This document shows, one piece after another, positions 1 through 12,059 of a DNA stretch of 64,000 bases. The stretch is from contig JBLDXI010000029.1 of NCBI GenBank assembly GCA_047495785.1, positions 868,001-932,000 on the forward strand, given 5' to 3'. Both the position numbers and the translations under genes were made by a program. This DNA is from Lepidodermella squamata. Its lineage: Eukaryota > Gastrotricha. Below the pieces are notes generated by a model. That model worked only from the letters and a program-made list of their open reading frames with translations. It did no database searches and was not told the origin of the DNA. Positions within the stretch are counted from its first letter, which is position 1, and every line of letters begins with the position of its first letter.

Positions 1-745
<745 letters not shown>

Positions 746-1339
746 ACTTTCAGTTAATAAGTCTAAGATAAAATTAGCAATTTAGATTTATAATATAATT
801 TGATTGATACTAATTTCAAATTTCAAATTCAGTTTTACGGAAAATTTTCATCACTTCAATTCTACGATTGGTAAGTTGGAAATTGAGTTGTGTGAATTTC
901 TCCTGAATGAGTCAGTACTTGTTGTCGGTGATGATTAAGTTGCTAGCTCACTGATTGAGTCTCTTTCATTCAATTGTTCACCTGCTTTTGCAACAAATCT
1001 GAAGATGTAAACTCGATATTCTAACTCAAGACGGCTCCGAAAGTCACACCGAAAACCCAAATGGCGGTCAATGCAAATCACGTAAAGTTCGACGATATCC
1101 CAGTGGAAGACATTGTCTTCCTTGCAGGGGGCCAGCTACGAGCTCATTGCCAGAAACATGGTGGGGGCCAACATCAATGCCAGAAACGTGGCAGCAAAGG
1201 CAGCCTTGCTGGCAGCCGTCGGGGGGGGGCTTGAGGCACTGAGGACAGGAGCCTTGCCTGCAGCCAGATAGAGACCTGCAGCCTTGGGGGTTGCCTCTGC
1301 CAATCAAAATGCCAACTCCTCAAACGAACTGTGTATTGA
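746..1339. other. Intergenic sequence; GC-rich low-complexity patch at 1130-1300
   Basis: No coding region was found. Around 1130-1300 the sequence is unusually G/C-rich with repeated CAG/GCC-type words (cagccttg, gggggggg) unlike the AT-rich flanks. It lies directly before the hAT transposase relic and may belong to it. Confidence 0.4.
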
Positions 1340-1740
1340 GGAATTGAGATTGATGCGGTTGAAATGGCAGTGAAGCGGAAGTTGAAGAGTTTTCTCGGCT
1401 ACGTTCCAGCTCATGAGCTTGACGCCACATCCTTGGCTAATTACCTTCACAATTTCATCAATAAAATGAGCTGGAATATTCAGACGTTAATAGGCCAATG
1501 CTACGATGGTGCAAGCGTTGTGAGCGGGTCGCAGGGAGGATTACAGGCTTTGATAAGGAAAGTTGTTGCCCATCCAATCTACATTCATCGTTACGTACAG
1601 GCCGTCAAACGAAAGCTTACTATTACTATTTCAACAAAAGGAGGTTGTCAACTTCAATCCGATCACCAGCTCAACTGAGCACTGAACTGCCACCTGAATG
1701 TCTGAATGGCGATGTCCAGGGCTTCTAAGGCAGATTGCAT
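1340..1740 (+). pseudogene. hAT-type transposase fragment (ZMYM/DUF4371-like), degenerate
   Basis: The reading frame from 1364 to 1678 contains the block GQCYDGASVVSG followed by GGLQALIRKV and IYIHRYVQ. In hAT transposases and the vertebrate ZMYM1-like genes derived from them, this block (GQGYDGASVMSG ... IYVHCxAHxLNL) lies in the catalytic domain. The usual CxAHxLNL continuation is missing here and the frame stops soon after, so this is a decayed remnant. No matching terminal inverted repeats were found. An open stretch at 1876-2073 (with HETLNVFDKTF) might be a further piece, but it is not recognisable on its own. Confidence 0.7.
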
Positions 1741-2790
1741 CGCCACTGAGGAGGCGTTGCCTTCGAGACAAGCATTCGCTTTATAGCAATTATGCAAGTG
1801 CTGAAGGTAACTACTTATCTGCTTGATCAGGCACGTACAATGTGAAAGACCGCATAATGACGCTCATTTACGTTCATGGTGACCGACAACCACGGCACAG
1901 ACCAGGCTACGTTCCTTGCACTGTTCGTTCATGAAACGCTCAACGTTTTCGACAAGACTTTCGCTGTGTTCTTCAAAAGGAATCCTTCAGGCAAAACCAA
2001 AATCAAAACTTTTATGCTTGACAAAGACCAAAGACAAGCGCTATTGATTCGATCAGTTTACATGGCGACCTGAATATCACTCGCATTTTACTCTGTCGCT
2101 TTCATTTAAAAATCCGACAAATAAATTGTCGCTCCGGGATTTTTTAATGACTGAAACCTGACACGTGACTCATCATAACGTAGATTCAGCAGAATCTAAG
2201 CAGAAAGCGCAGTTAGACAATAGACAAGCTGCTTTTGCCTAAAACGGAGCCAAGGCTAGCCGTAGCCAACTCCTTGACGTCATATTCGTACTCGGTGTGA
2301 AACTTTTCCTTCTATGCAAGCCACATGCCACCAGACACAGTGGTTTTAGTAGTATGTAGCCGATTAAGTTCGATCACAGCGCTACATTCTGGAATGCGCC
2401 GAGATCCGACTGACTTCCCGCATCAATTTTGAAAATGTTTTCGCGCTAAACTTTATTGATTTCTTTTGAAGAATGGAGCACTACATTTTTATTTTTATTT
2501 CATAATATTATATTCAATAGCTGAAGGCCACCTTAGTCATAAACTAAATCATCGCGCGCGCTAAAAATTCATTTGGGAAGAGAACTCTTCTCAAGCGTCG
2601 AAGGTGAGGTCACAGACCCTTGACCCTCGATGACGCATCTTTGGCTGAGACTGAACAATTTTACTGGCCATTTGGATGAATTCCGATCTATGACCTCTTC
2701 TCTGACCTTTTTTCATTAAGCTTTAAATCGCTTATAGCTTATAGCTTTATCCTCTATGCTGTATTTTCCAGTTTCAGAGGTTGATTAAAA
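1741..2790. other. No gene recognised; 5' flank of the syntaxin gene
   Basis: About 1 kb without convincing coding sequence, perhaps partly decayed transposon. Just before the syntaxin ATG there is a polypyrimidine acceptor (tattttccagtttcag ending at 2777), compatible with a 5'-UTR intron or a spliced-leader site. Confidence 0.35.
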
Positions 2791-3777
2791 ATGTCAATTG
2801 AATTTACTCGGATTTCTCAGGCCGTCTCGGCCAATATTCAAAAGTTCTCTTACAACACTCAGCAAATTCAACAGTATGTCGCGAAAATCGGAACTCCTCA
2901 AGATTCAGACCAAGTACGCACCGAGTTGCACCGATTATCTCACACGACGGAAGAACTTGCGCAGCAAATCACTGAACAGTTGAAAGAACTGACCCAGCTA
3001 GTTGCATCAGCTGGGCCATCAGACCAACGCGACCGTCGTACTCAGGCAGAGCGTCTACGTGATCAGTTTCTTGCCGCTCTCACTAGATTCCAGCAACAGC
3101 AACGTGATATTATTGAGCGAGAGAGGAGTTCTATCATCCGAGCACGTTCTAGTTCTGGGCAGAATCCGGTAAGACTAATTCAACCAAGAAATGAGCTTTG
3201 TCTATTCATCTTTTATATTAGTACGAACTTGCCGATGACGATGGCTGGCCTGCTTCGCGGCAGCAAGGGTATGCAATGGGGTTGGTGCTTACTAACAACA
3301 CGCAGCGCTTGCGCCGAAACATTTAACCCAATACAACACATATTTTATTCTCAGGGTACCTAAGACTGCAGTTGTTGGTGCCAGTGGAGCCCAGTTGACA
3401 CAGTACGAAACAGCTGTTGATATTGAGGCAATCCAAGAACGAGAACGAGCTCTGAGAAATTTGGAAAGTGATGTCGTTAATGTCAATCAGATTTTCAAGG
3501 ATTTGGCCATGCTTGTTCACGAGCAAGGCGCGACAATCGGTAAATTGGTTACGTATTTTTCAGCTTTTTATTATTTTCCTCCTGAAATTTAGATACCATT
3601 GAAGCTAATATTGAGACGACGCATACCCGTGTTCAAGATGCGAATCAACAGCTGCGGCAGGCTTCGCAGTACGCAACAGCTGCGCGGAAAAAGAAGCTTA
3701 TTTGCGTGCTGATTTTGATTGCCGTCCTAGCGGTAATAGGTCTCATTATTGGACTGGCTGTCGGCCTGAAAAGCTAA
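2791..3777 (+). CDS. Endosomal Qa-SNARE (syntaxin 7/12-like)
   Basis: Four exons (2791-3168, 3222-3268, 3355-3539, 3593-3777) join in frame to 264 codons. The N-terminal part is a helical Habc-type region (about residues 5-120, with FSYNTQQIQQ and TLAQQITEQL-like heptads). A SNARE motif covers about residues 155-225, starting at IQERERALRNLESDVVNVN, with glutamine at the central layer (HEQG). The protein ends in a hydrophobic tail anchor (LICVLILIAVLAVIGLIIG) followed by GLKS. This is the layout of syntaxin-7/-12 (Avalanche, Pep12 class), which drives homotypic and late endosome/lysosome fusion. The short linker exon 2 is acidic. Introns are 53, 86 and 53 bp. The exact subfamily (7, 12 or 13) cannot be fixed by eye. 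Confidence 0.9.
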
Positions 3778-4509
3778 GATTATCTTTTCGTTCTTTCTCT
3801 ACGTTATCATCATGATGTCTTACATCCAAGAAATGGAACACAATAGCCACAGGTTTAACATAATTCTATTTATGTGCTAATTACTATTTAAAACTTCAAC
3901 AATGATGATCAACTTGACGCTCTCCAACTACAATTTTTTGCTGAAGTCGGTATTTTTTCTTGAGAATTTCGTTCACGTCGCAGTTTGTATGCTTGTACAG
4001 TTGTAATCACTCTTAATTATCTATTATTATATCGTTGTTTCCTGCGGCTTTTTTCAATTTAAAATTGATTATTGAGTGTTTATAAAAAAAGTCATCAAGC
4101 GCCAACATCGCAGATTGATATATTACGTATTGAAATATTTCTTGTCTTCGCTGATGTTTTTCTAGAAAAATTGGTGGAAAAAAATTCATTCGGAATGTGT
4201 TTGAAATAATAAAAATATGTCGCTTAATTTAACAGATTTCATTGAAAATGCAAAAATTGTGCAATTTATTTCTCTCGAGTTCCCGTTGCTTAGCTCAAGA
4301 CACGTGGATTGATTGATTTCTCTGCTGTGTTTCTTCCACGAATGATTCTTAAGTTGGACTTGCGAGTTCTGATGATTTTCGTCTAGTCTCGGTCGCGAGA
4401 AGGAATTAAATGAAAAATACATTGCTTTTCACCGCGTTTTACCACAAATAAATCGACCATTCCGCTGATAGGTGCTGTTTTTCTGTCGTTCATTAGACGT
4501 GTATTTTTG
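3778..4509. other. Syntaxin 3' flank, AT-rich, no gene seen
   Basis: AT-rich sequence with no supported gene. A TGATGA ... CTGA pair near 3900-3950 is too short to be a convincing snoRNA. Confidence 0.4.
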
Positions 4510-4734
4510 ATGAATTCACCTCTGAACGCCCCTCCGTCGACCCCTATCACTAGCACAGAGCCTGCACAGCCGAAATCGAAGCCACCCGCTGCTCGCGTTA
4601 TTGTTGGGACTTGGCGATACTGCAAGCGATATTTTTTCAACGTCGGTTATCCAATTATTTTAGGCTATTTGATCTTTGCGGATTATCGGCGGACGCTTCG
4701 GTACGAAGAGCGGAAAGCAATAAAGGTTTGTTAG
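4510..4734 (+). CDS. Small single-pass membrane protein of unknown function
   Basis: An ATG at 4510 opens a 74-codon frame ending at TAG 4732-4734. The first 30 residues are Pro/Ser/Thr-rich (NAPPSTPITSTEPAQPKSKPP). They are followed by a basic aromatic stretch (WRYCKRYFF), one hydrophobic segment (VGYPIILGYLIF, about residues 46-58) and a charged C-terminus (ADYRRTLRYEERKAIK). The size and layout recall small mitochondrial inner-membrane or SMIM-type proteins, but no family was recognised. A possible donor (AAG/GTTTGT near 4725) could instead splice to the acceptor at 5284-5285, replacing the last two residues with about ten. Coding status is moderately supported by composition. Confidence 0.5.
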   Translation: MNSPLNAPPSTPITSTEPAQPKSKPPAARVIVGTWRYCKRYFFNVGYPIILGYLIFADYRRTLRYEERKAIKVC

Positions 4735-5286
4735 TTTGATATAAAGTCGACGGCATTTGAGTTGAACTATCAAAGCCTTGAAAATGGAGAAGAAATGCCT
4801 TGGATTTAAATTCAAAAAATCCGTAGCTTGACATTGCTTGGTAAAATGCTGAGATCGGGCCCCTAAATCCGAAAAAACCGTCTATTACCTTCTGTGGTAG
4901 TTAGGCATTTTATTTTAAGTGTTTCTACATTAAAATTCCATGTGTAAGTTTTCGTTTAAAATTGCAAAAATATTAAATTAGCGTAGTTATCGATTTTAAT
5001 CAATTTCTAACTTATGCGGAGGCTTTAAGCGTTCCATAATATTGTGCTACTGAGATGGCTCTTTCAGAAAACTAGAGAAATTTATGGCTCGAAAATGCCA
5101 GTTTAATATACCTATATTTTTCAAATTTACGGGGTTTGGTTCGATAAAGCGACTTGTTTATTTTTATTTTATCATCAATTTGAACCAAAAATGTTTCTAA
5201 ATGTTTATGCTAATTTGCCGTAAATTTTTTGAATAGTTCCGTTTTACCATTTTTCCGAATCCTGAATTGCTCTTTTTCTGTATAGA
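4735..5286. other. AT-rich spacer before the ELP5-like gene
   Basis: No coding sequence seen. It ends with a polypyrimidine-AG (ttttctgtatag, AG at 5284-5285) one base before the ATG of the next gene, which looks like a trans-splice or intron acceptor. Confidence 0.45.
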
Positions 5287-6159
5287 ATGCCACAGCCGCA
5301 GATTCTCCCGCTAATTGACTCGGAAAGTAGCGACTCGAAGCAAATTTCTTACGCTAGAATAATTCTCGTCGAACCTCAAGACTGCAACGACCCGCTACTC
5401 GTATGGCTACCTGCAATCGCTCATTTTTCTAGTCAAAACCGACCCGCCTTTGTCCTAGCTACAAATCCTCGTATAGCACAGTTCGCCCCATCTCTTCGAT
5501 CATCCGCACCCGATCTTCGCATTGAGCAAGTTCGATTGAACAACATAGCCCAGCAATTTTGCGGCCTCAAAAACGCGATTTGCCTCATCGATTGCTTGAA
5601 TTTACTCATTGAAAACGACGATAAGTTGATATCAGAAATCGAGCGGTGTTCCCGCGAGAACGACCTAATTTTCGTGCTTTGCCTCGATAGCCACAACGCA
5701 TTATCATCCCGGCCCGACCCGCATGCAATCGACGTAGTTCGATCGCTTTCATTTGTTCGGCTTATTTTTAGAAAAATGCCAGAATCTAACAGAAATCCTC
5801 ATATTTGGCAGCTAGAAACTCGAATAACTAGCGCAAGATCCGGCCGGGTGACTACAAAAACGCAAATTCTGACCTCGAAAATGTTGAGCTTTGATGTATT
5901 ATCAGTGCAGAAATCCGAAAACTTAGCACCTTCCGGCAATAATAGCAACGTGAAAACTTCTGTTTTTAAAGTTCCATTCAATTTGAGTCTAACCGAGACG
6001 GAAGAGGCATTGAGGCGTAACGTTGTTTTGCCGCATACGAAGCTAATCGGGCGGCACGATTTGCCTGTTCAAGAGGTGGACGTGTTCAAGGCAGACGAAG
6101 AGATGGACTACCAGAAAATGAAGAATGAACTCGATCCTGATGACGATTTGGACATCTAG
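5287..6159 (+). CDS. ELP5: Elongator complex protein 5 (ELP5)-like
   Basis: Single exon of 290 codons. The first 190 residues look like a RecA-like, P-loop-lacking fold: an alternation of hydrophobic strands (ARIILVEP, AICLIDCLNLL, LIFVLCLD) and helices. The C-terminus carries the features recalled for ELP5: the segment VPFNLSLTETEEALRRNVVLP, then an acidic tail ending DPDDDLDI. ELP5 forms a hetero-hexameric RecA-like ring with ELP4 and ELP6. That ring is the accessory half of Elongator, which modifies wobble uridine (mcm5/xcm5 U34) in tRNAs. The start is placed one base after an AG acceptor, so the mRNA would have almost no encoded 5' leader. AATAAA at 6187-6192 is a likely poly(A) signal. 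Identity rests mainly on the C-terminal motif. Confidence 0.72.
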   Translation: MPQPQILPLIDSESSDSKQISYARIILVEPQDCNDPLLVWLPAIAHFSSQNRPAFVLATNPRIAQFAPSLRSSAPDLRIEQVRLNNIAQQFCGLKNAICLIDCLNLLIENDDKLISEIERCSRENDLIFVLCLDSHNALSSRPDPHAIDVVRSLSFVRLIFRKMPESNRNPHIWQLETRITSARSGRVTTKTQILTSKMLSFDVLSVQKSENLAPSGNNSNVKTSVFKVPFNLSLTETEEALRRNVVLPHTKLIGRHDLPVQEVDVFKADEEMDYQKMKNELDPDDDLDI

Positions 6160-6972
6160 AGCTTTCTCTTATATTGAATGAATTTAAATAAAATTTACTT
6201 AACTGAGTGACTCGAACGTGTTTTTGATGCTTATATTCGATGACGAATTCTTCAATTTATCATTGGCTCACAGATTGATTCGGATCAAGGCCGGTTTTTC
6301 AACTATAAATAGTGACTTCTTTCCGAGAGAGAATACTAATCTAAAAAGGCTTTTTGCTTTTTGGATGAGGCTTAATATTAATTCATTTTTCGAGTCTCAC
6401 TGCTAGCGGAACCAGATTTAAAAAAAGTGGCTCGCCCGAAAGTCATTTTCAAAATTTTTGGAAATGTTACCCAGCAGTAATTAAAAATTGACGAAAACCC
6501 CATGAAATTCCGAGTGGTCTTCAGTGCTAGGTTCGATCATAACTTTGAGAAAGAAGAAAAATCAATCAGCAACATTTTTCAAAAAATGAAAAAGTTACTG
6601 TTCGGATTTGGGACCAAGTTTTCCTGATTAAACCTATCATTAAATTTAAATTTATTAAATTTAAATTTAAATTTTATGCTGAAATTTTTACTATTAAGTA
6701 TTATATGCATCGTTAATAACAATGGCTGTGGAGTGTTCCAAAAATGATGGGAAAATTTGGGAAAATTGGTCTTGATTCAGCGTCTGTATTTTTCCAAAAG
6801 GTAGAAGTAATTCATGTTGTATATTGAACAAGAAATTATTGGAACTGAGATGGTGATATCAAACTCATTTATTTTACTTTCGAAAATAATTTTCCAAATT
6901 ATCGTATCAAATATGCACTGATACAAAGTCTTTATTATTTTTTGCCAAGCAGGGTGTCAGCAACGATTTTTT
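6160..6972. other. Convergent intergenic region, no gene
   Basis: It lies between the 3' ends of the ELP5-like gene and the basic secreted-protein gene. It is AT-rich, with the ELP5 poly(A) signal at 6187-6192 and a short self-similar run (aaatttaaattt near 6645-6675). Nothing coding is supported. Confidence 0.4.
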
Positions 6973-7530
6973 CTACTGGGGAGCAGCGCCTGTCTCGACG
7001 GCGACGCTGTACGAGAAGTTGTTGGAGGCGGAGTAGCTGCCGCTCTTGTGGCCCTTGCGACCCTTGTTGCGCTTGCCGCCGAACTTCTTGTGGCCAGCCT
7101 TCTTGTTGAACTTGCCGTGACGCTTGTTTTTGCGGCCGCCGAACGAGCCCGATCGCGAGTACGAGCCAGACTTGGACACGCGCTGGTGCACGCGCTTGAA
7201 CTTCTTGGTGGACACCTTGCGGGTGTGCTTGTTGGTGCGGGCGGACACCGACGCGGACACCGACTTGGAGTACGAGCCACGGCGCTTGTTGCGCTTCGAT
7301 ACGAACTTCTTGCCGTAGTTCTTCACCGGCCGCTTGTTCTTCTGGTACGAGCCGCTCTTCGAGACGCTGTACGAGAAGCTTCGGGAAACTTCCTTATTCG
7401 GCTTGCCACGACCAGCTTCAGCCTCGGTGAAGGCTAGAAAAGAAGAACATATAAATTTTGAAAAACATCAATGGAGTCTCAAACCGAGAGCCACCAGGAC
7501 AGCAACAGCCAAAGCGAAAGCGAAACGCAT
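6973..7530 (-). CDS. Secreted, highly basic Gly/Ser/Tyr/Lys-rich repeat protein, copy 1
   Basis: Exon 1 (7530-7485) encodes a hydrophobic leader (MRFAFALAVAVLVAL) and exon 2 (7433-6973) the rest, giving 168 residues. The leader continues as AFTEAEA, after which signal cleavage is likely. The mature protein is rich in Lys, Arg, Ser, Gly and Tyr, with recurring words: SGSY or GSYS four or more times, SVS/SAS runs, KKF/KKFG and KRNK(R/G). It has no Cys. Such composition suits a polycationic extracellular, cuticular or adhesive protein, or an antimicrobial one; no family was recognised. A near-identical copy lies at 50392-50955 on the same strand. A TATA box stands at 7619-7625. Confidence 0.83.
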
Positions 7531-7618
7531 CTTGATTGAAGTATGAACACCGAACAAGGAATAACGATTTAAAACGAAGGAAATCGATTGGTGATGATGA
7601 CATTGAGATGACTGCGGT

Positions 7619-7625
7619 TTTTATA
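7619..7625 (-). promoter_or_regulatory. TATA box of basic secreted protein copy 1
   Basis: TATAAAA on the minus strand, about 90 bp before the ATG. The second gene copy has the same box at the same distance (51048-51054). Confidence 0.6.
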
Positions 7626-7631
7626 GGCCGT

Positions 7632-8345
7632 CACTAATAATTTCGCAATTATCGTCGACAATCATTTCTGAACAATGGCCATGCTTTCCAATTATCAAAT
7701 TGCGCACTAGATCCACAGCTTCCATGGGAAGCCCAGTCCAGTTGAGCCGAACACATTGTCTCCTTGTTTCTATATTATTTCCATAGGTTTTGATCAATGA
7801 ATCGTTGAAAACCCAACTATTTCATGAATTCTCGACAATCTAAACGGGGAAGAAGCTGACAGGAGGAATATGATTGAATAAAACCAGCTGCGCGTCCATG
7901 TTTTCATCTGATTTGGTTGACATTATTTGAGTCAAAGTTGAAGCACGAAATCGAAATTTTCCAACGCCTAGCTTTGAAGAAGGAAGCTGGGAGGCTTCAG
8001 CTGCGCGTGGAATAATCGTTTTCATCTATTAAAGTTTTTATCCCGGGATTATCCTGAAGATGAATTGAGCACGACATCGTGGGCAAAGACAAATTTCGAG
8101 GTCAAGCTTGCGCGTTAATTTTTGAGTGTGACCCTGCCAAGCTTCTCGAAGCTTCGAAAACTGTATAGCAGAATTACTTGGCTTGTCACAGTGTGGTAGG
8201 AAATTAAGAACAGTTTTTTTCCTCCGCGGCTTTGTTTACACGCTTACACCTGAAGAATTGCGCACGTTAGTCTACTTCTAGGCCGATGGATTGACGCGGG
8301 TGAATGCTAACAAAAGGTCGGCCTCGATTAAGCGACATTTTCGGC
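7632..8345. other. Divergent intergenic region between two secreted-protein genes
   Basis: About 0.7 kb with no coding sequence supported. It should hold the promoters of both flanking genes. Confidence 0.4.
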
Positions 8346-8352
8346 TATAAAA
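8346..8352 (+). promoter_or_regulatory. TATA box of the six-cysteine secreted protein gene
   Basis: TATAAAA lies 72 bp before the ATG at 8424, leaving room for a short leader (start predicted near 8375). Confidence 0.6.
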
Positions 8353-8423
8353 GCAGGCTTCCCTGAGCCTGAAAAACCATTCTGCCTATCCGATTCTTCA
8401 GTCCAGTGAAACTTTTCGCCAAA

Positions 8424-8948
8424 ATGTCAGCCGTTAAAGTCGCCGTTGTCGTCGTGCTGTGCTTCGCCGCTACTGTTATTGCTAGCAATGGCCAATGGGG
8501 TGGCCAAGGTGGCCAGAAGCGTCAATGGACCACAAGTTCCACCGATATCTGCACAGCCGGTCTCAAGACAGTCGTTAGGTATGTTTTTAAACAAACCAAG
8601 TAAATTTGGATCAACTTGCTGTCTGCTTCAGTGGAATATGCAAGAAACCGGATAATATGGCTGACCAAGCTGCCAGGGACTTCTGGATCAACTGCCACAA
8701 ATGTCTCTGGTCAAAGACCCCTGAGGCCATCAGGTAAGAGTACTAATATCTTTCTAGTCACAGTTTATCTAATGGCTTTTTCTTTAACCAGGAAAACTTA
8801 CACAACAGTTGCAGCTGATTGCCAGGCTATGACTGATTACGTCACGTAAGAGAAAATTGCATATGGCCGAAGAATAATGTCTCATCTTCTACCTTTAAAT
8901 AACAGGGCTCAAGGCGCTATCTGCAAAGCTGCGAACCAAGGCAAATAA
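8424..8948 (+). CDS. Small secreted cysteine-containing protein, unknown family
   Basis: Four exons (8424-8578, 8632-8733, 8792-8845, 8906-8948) join in frame to 117 residues. The ATG at 8424 starts a typical signal peptide (MSAVKVAVVVVLCFAATVIA). It is followed by a short Gly/Gln/Trp-rich linker with a possible basic cleavage site (GGQKRQW), then a domain with six cysteines (DIC, GIC, NCHKC, DCQ, AIC). The cysteine spacing suggests three disulfides in a helical fold, but it matches no family known to me. Its own TATA box and short introns suggest a strongly expressed gene. It could be a saposin-like or effector-type secreted protein; this is a guess. No poly(A) signal closer than AATAAA at 9057-9062 was noted. 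Confidence 0.78.
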
Positions 8949-10889
8949 GCCGCTTACCAGGAGCAAGCGGATGTAACTTTATCAAATACATGGTTCAGGA
9001 TAACCTTTGTGATAATGATGCGTTCTTCACGATTCCTATAACTATGCTGTAGGAAATAATAAATCCGCTAGACTTTGCAAGTAATTAAGCCTCTGATCAT
9101 AGTGACAATAGCAGAAAGGCGATCTTCGCGAGTAGGGAGAGCAAGCGCATAGGACATGCAAACGAACGTGATTTTGGATCAGGAGGATCACGCAGCAGAC
9201 CTGACTTTGGAAATGTCCGCCTGTAAGGAAGGCAAAAAGCAAAAAGAACGTGTTTACCTACTTTAGTGAGATGGCGTGCACAAGCCAACGTTTGTTTGGC
9301 TGGCGTGGCACAGGCTGACACACCGCTGCGTAGGCGTAAGCTTTTCGTGGCCTCGAAAAAACTGACACGAGCTTGGCTTAAAATATCATATAAGCGCCCA
9401 TCGGCAACGTGGATGATTAGCAAACCTTTCCCGAGTTCGAACAAAACTGGTAGAAAATTTACTGGATCTTATATATGGAATCTCAAGAAGATTTGATAAA
9501 ATAGGGTATTTCACGTCTTTTTGCGCTTAGACGCAAGATTTAACGTTGGCTTCATTTGGCTCCAGATTCAAGGCGACAAACTTTTCTACCTTTGGCACAT
9601 GCCATGACTGTATAGCTAGTTTCTAGTGGCTTGTCTTTCCGTTGAATAGATCACGAAGAACCTTGATTTGGCTTGCTATTACTGAGATTGAATTCTGCGG
9701 CTCGAGTTCAATCCTCGTCGACACAATCTGTCGTTTTTTTTGCCCGAAAACGTTGACAATGCAAATTATTTGCCTGAATCGGATGATTATCATCTGAGAA
9801 CGCGCTCGAGCTGGCCGGCACTCCTTCATTTTTAAGATCATATTTCTTGGGATCATTACTTTATTAAGTTTTGCCCCAACGTCAGCCTCATCTGACGACA
9901 AACCCAAACCGCGATGACGAGACGTGGTGACTGGCCCTGAGCGCGAACTTGGCCGCACTTGACTGGCTGTCCATACAGCTGGTCTCGTCGGCCGTTGATG
10001 AACGTTCCGGGTTGGTGGCTCCTTAACTGAGGCCACTTCCGGAGGGGTCAGTCGCTTTCAGAGCGGCTCTTTAAAGCAAAAGAATAAAGCAATTCAAATG
10101 TAGAATTGTTTGAACCTCGAATTCTATGGCCCTCAATATCAAGGAATTTTCATGTGTTTTCAAAATCGTGATCAGGCCAATGAAAAGCCAGATAAATGGT
10201 GACAAATAATTGTTCTCCAGGGGATCCATTGCATAGTACTTACCTAACTTTGTGAAAAATGAAAGGTGCTGTTTTTTGTATCATATAATTAACGAAACTG
10301 CAAGGTGTGAAACATGGGCTTTAACCGAGTGCAAAACAAACGCAGACCTGATTCGTGAATCTTTCATCTTTAATTTTTATCCATATATCGGTCAAACATG
10401 GTCAAACATCAGAAAATTACAACAGACCGGCGCATCATTAAAACATCAAACAAGTACGAACTGACATCGCATATTATTTCGAACAGACTATTTACGACAG
10501 CGAGGTTTAGCTTGAAATAATATTGGCAGTAAACCAAGAGAGATGTTAAACTGAACAGACAGGGTGTAATTAAACAGATAGGAGCCGCTCACTCCCACGC
10601 CCAGTACTGTGGTCCTCAAGCAAAGCGGTAATTCCCATTGACTAAGCCTTGTTATAATTTTCTAAATTGAATTTTGGTTTGTGGCATTCCATCTTATGCT
10701 GTTTTTCCAAATCAAACAATATGACCGCAAGAAGTCCGGTGTTACGCATCCTTTTAGCGTACAACGCTCTGGTCAGTGATCTCGACAACCTGGGGCCGGG
10801 ATACCCGTTCCTGCAGGTAGCAGCCTCTGTAACCATTCTAGGGCAAGAAATACTGCGCCGAGGAGTCCAGGTAAAACCGGCTTTTAGAG
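8949..10889. other. No gene recognised (about 1.9 kb)
   Basis: Only short frames with no recognisable motif are present. The sequence is probably old transposon-derived or intergenic DNA and leads into the repeat-rich stretch that follows. Confidence 0.35.
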
Positions 10890-11040
10890 TCAGTTAACTG
10901 AGTCAGTCAATGGTCGTCACTGAGTAACCATCACTCCACACGATGGGTGAAGGCACCGTTGCGTCTAGAGTATACAAAATCTAATTTTTTCTCAGCATCA
11001 GACGGACTTCGCTGCTCTAAACCACATTAGCTATCGACTG
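10890..11040 (+). repeat. Direct repeat A, copy 1 (promoter-like, probable LTR piece)
   Basis: It shares a block with 11350-11500: GAGTAACCATCA, CCGTTGCGTCT, GAGTATA, then TTTTTCTCAGCAT and AGACGGACTTCGCTGCTCT. The second copy has a better TATA box (gagtataaaaaa). The pair could be LTR fragments of the nearby Copia relic. Confidence 0.6.
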
Positions 11041-11144
11041 GAGCAAATACCAATTAGCTGCTCTCCGTAATTTTGTCAGAGACGGATCCCTTTCGTACCT
11101 GGACCTGCCCAAGAAAATACAGGAAAGGATTATGAACTCATTCG

Positions 11145-11250
11145 AAACGATGGCTGGCGGTTTCAGCAGAATAGACAAAATAGAAAGAACAAATTCAGCT
11201 ATTTTTCGTGGTGTTCCGCTACTGCTTAGACCACATTATAGCTGGGATGC
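11145..11250 (+). repeat. Direct repeat B, copy 1
   Basis: Related to 12060-12168. Shared words include GGTTTCAGCAGAATAGACA, AATAGAAAGAACAA, and GGTGTTCCGCTACTG followed by TTAGACC and CATTATAGCTG. It lies between the two A repeats, so the local order is A-B-A-B. Confidence 0.6.
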
Positions 11251-11349
11251 CAGCATAAATACCGGATTAGTACCGAATAAAATAAATCAAAAGAAAAAAG
11301 AAATATGGAGTGAGAGACTTTTCCCAGTAACTATACAGGAATCCGCTTA

Positions 11350-11500
11350 ATCATGGAGTCATGGAGTAACCATCAAGTCACGCTAGCAATGATGAGTGAT
11401 GGGTGTTGGCGCCGTTGCGTCTTGAGTATAAAAAAGCTCATTTTTCTCAGCATATAAGACGGACTTCGCTGCTCTTAACCATATTAGCAAGTCGAAAGTC
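11350..11500 (+). repeat. Direct repeat A, copy 2, with TATA-like box
   Basis: Second copy of the block at 10890-11040. It contains gagtataaaaaag and the same downstream AGACGGACTTCGCTGCTCT. Confidence 0.6.
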
Positions 11501-12059
11501 AAATTGAAGTGTCATTACCCCGAAAACAAGCAGGTTCAAGGGATACGAAAAATTTGGATCAAACCAAAGTTTTTGACAGTCGATTAAGAAATCGACAGTC
11601 GATTGTTAATGATAATATTATTATTGATGATGATAGCTGGATGATTCAGCGCGCTAGATAATTGGTTTTTCACTTGTTATTGTTACCTTAACACTCGGTG
11701 CGATCAAGTGTGGATTTCCTTATATGGATGAAACGATAATCGATGTTGCTGATCCATAAACTTTCCTTGCATGGTCAAATAGATACAATTCATGCTGTAT
11801 AAATACCACGGATCGATAGGATCAAAGTGGTCTTGTTAGCTCAGGTTTAGATGCACCTTTGTTACACCGCTAGTAGTTCATGTAGTCTGTAGCATTGCTA
11901 GAGTCAAGTTCTAATAATTGCTGTAATTGCTGATAATAAAGTGTAGAGTTAAATACTAGAGTGACTTGTGGATAAAGAACCCAGTGGTTACAATAGTCAA
12001 CGATGGGCATGAGAATGAGGATAATGGTGGGGAAGATGACCCCACTTTTGAGCAAGAGA

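Noticed and set aside
3897-3950. C/D-like pair (ATGATGA, CTGA) in the syntaxin 3' flank
   Set aside because: Only about 40 nt between boxes, no terminal stem, not intronic.
7048-7437. Plus-strand frame opposite the basic secreted protein (also at 50278-50856)
   Set aside because: Antisense shadow of the Lys/Arg/Ser-rich gene; both copies show it only because the sense genes are the same.
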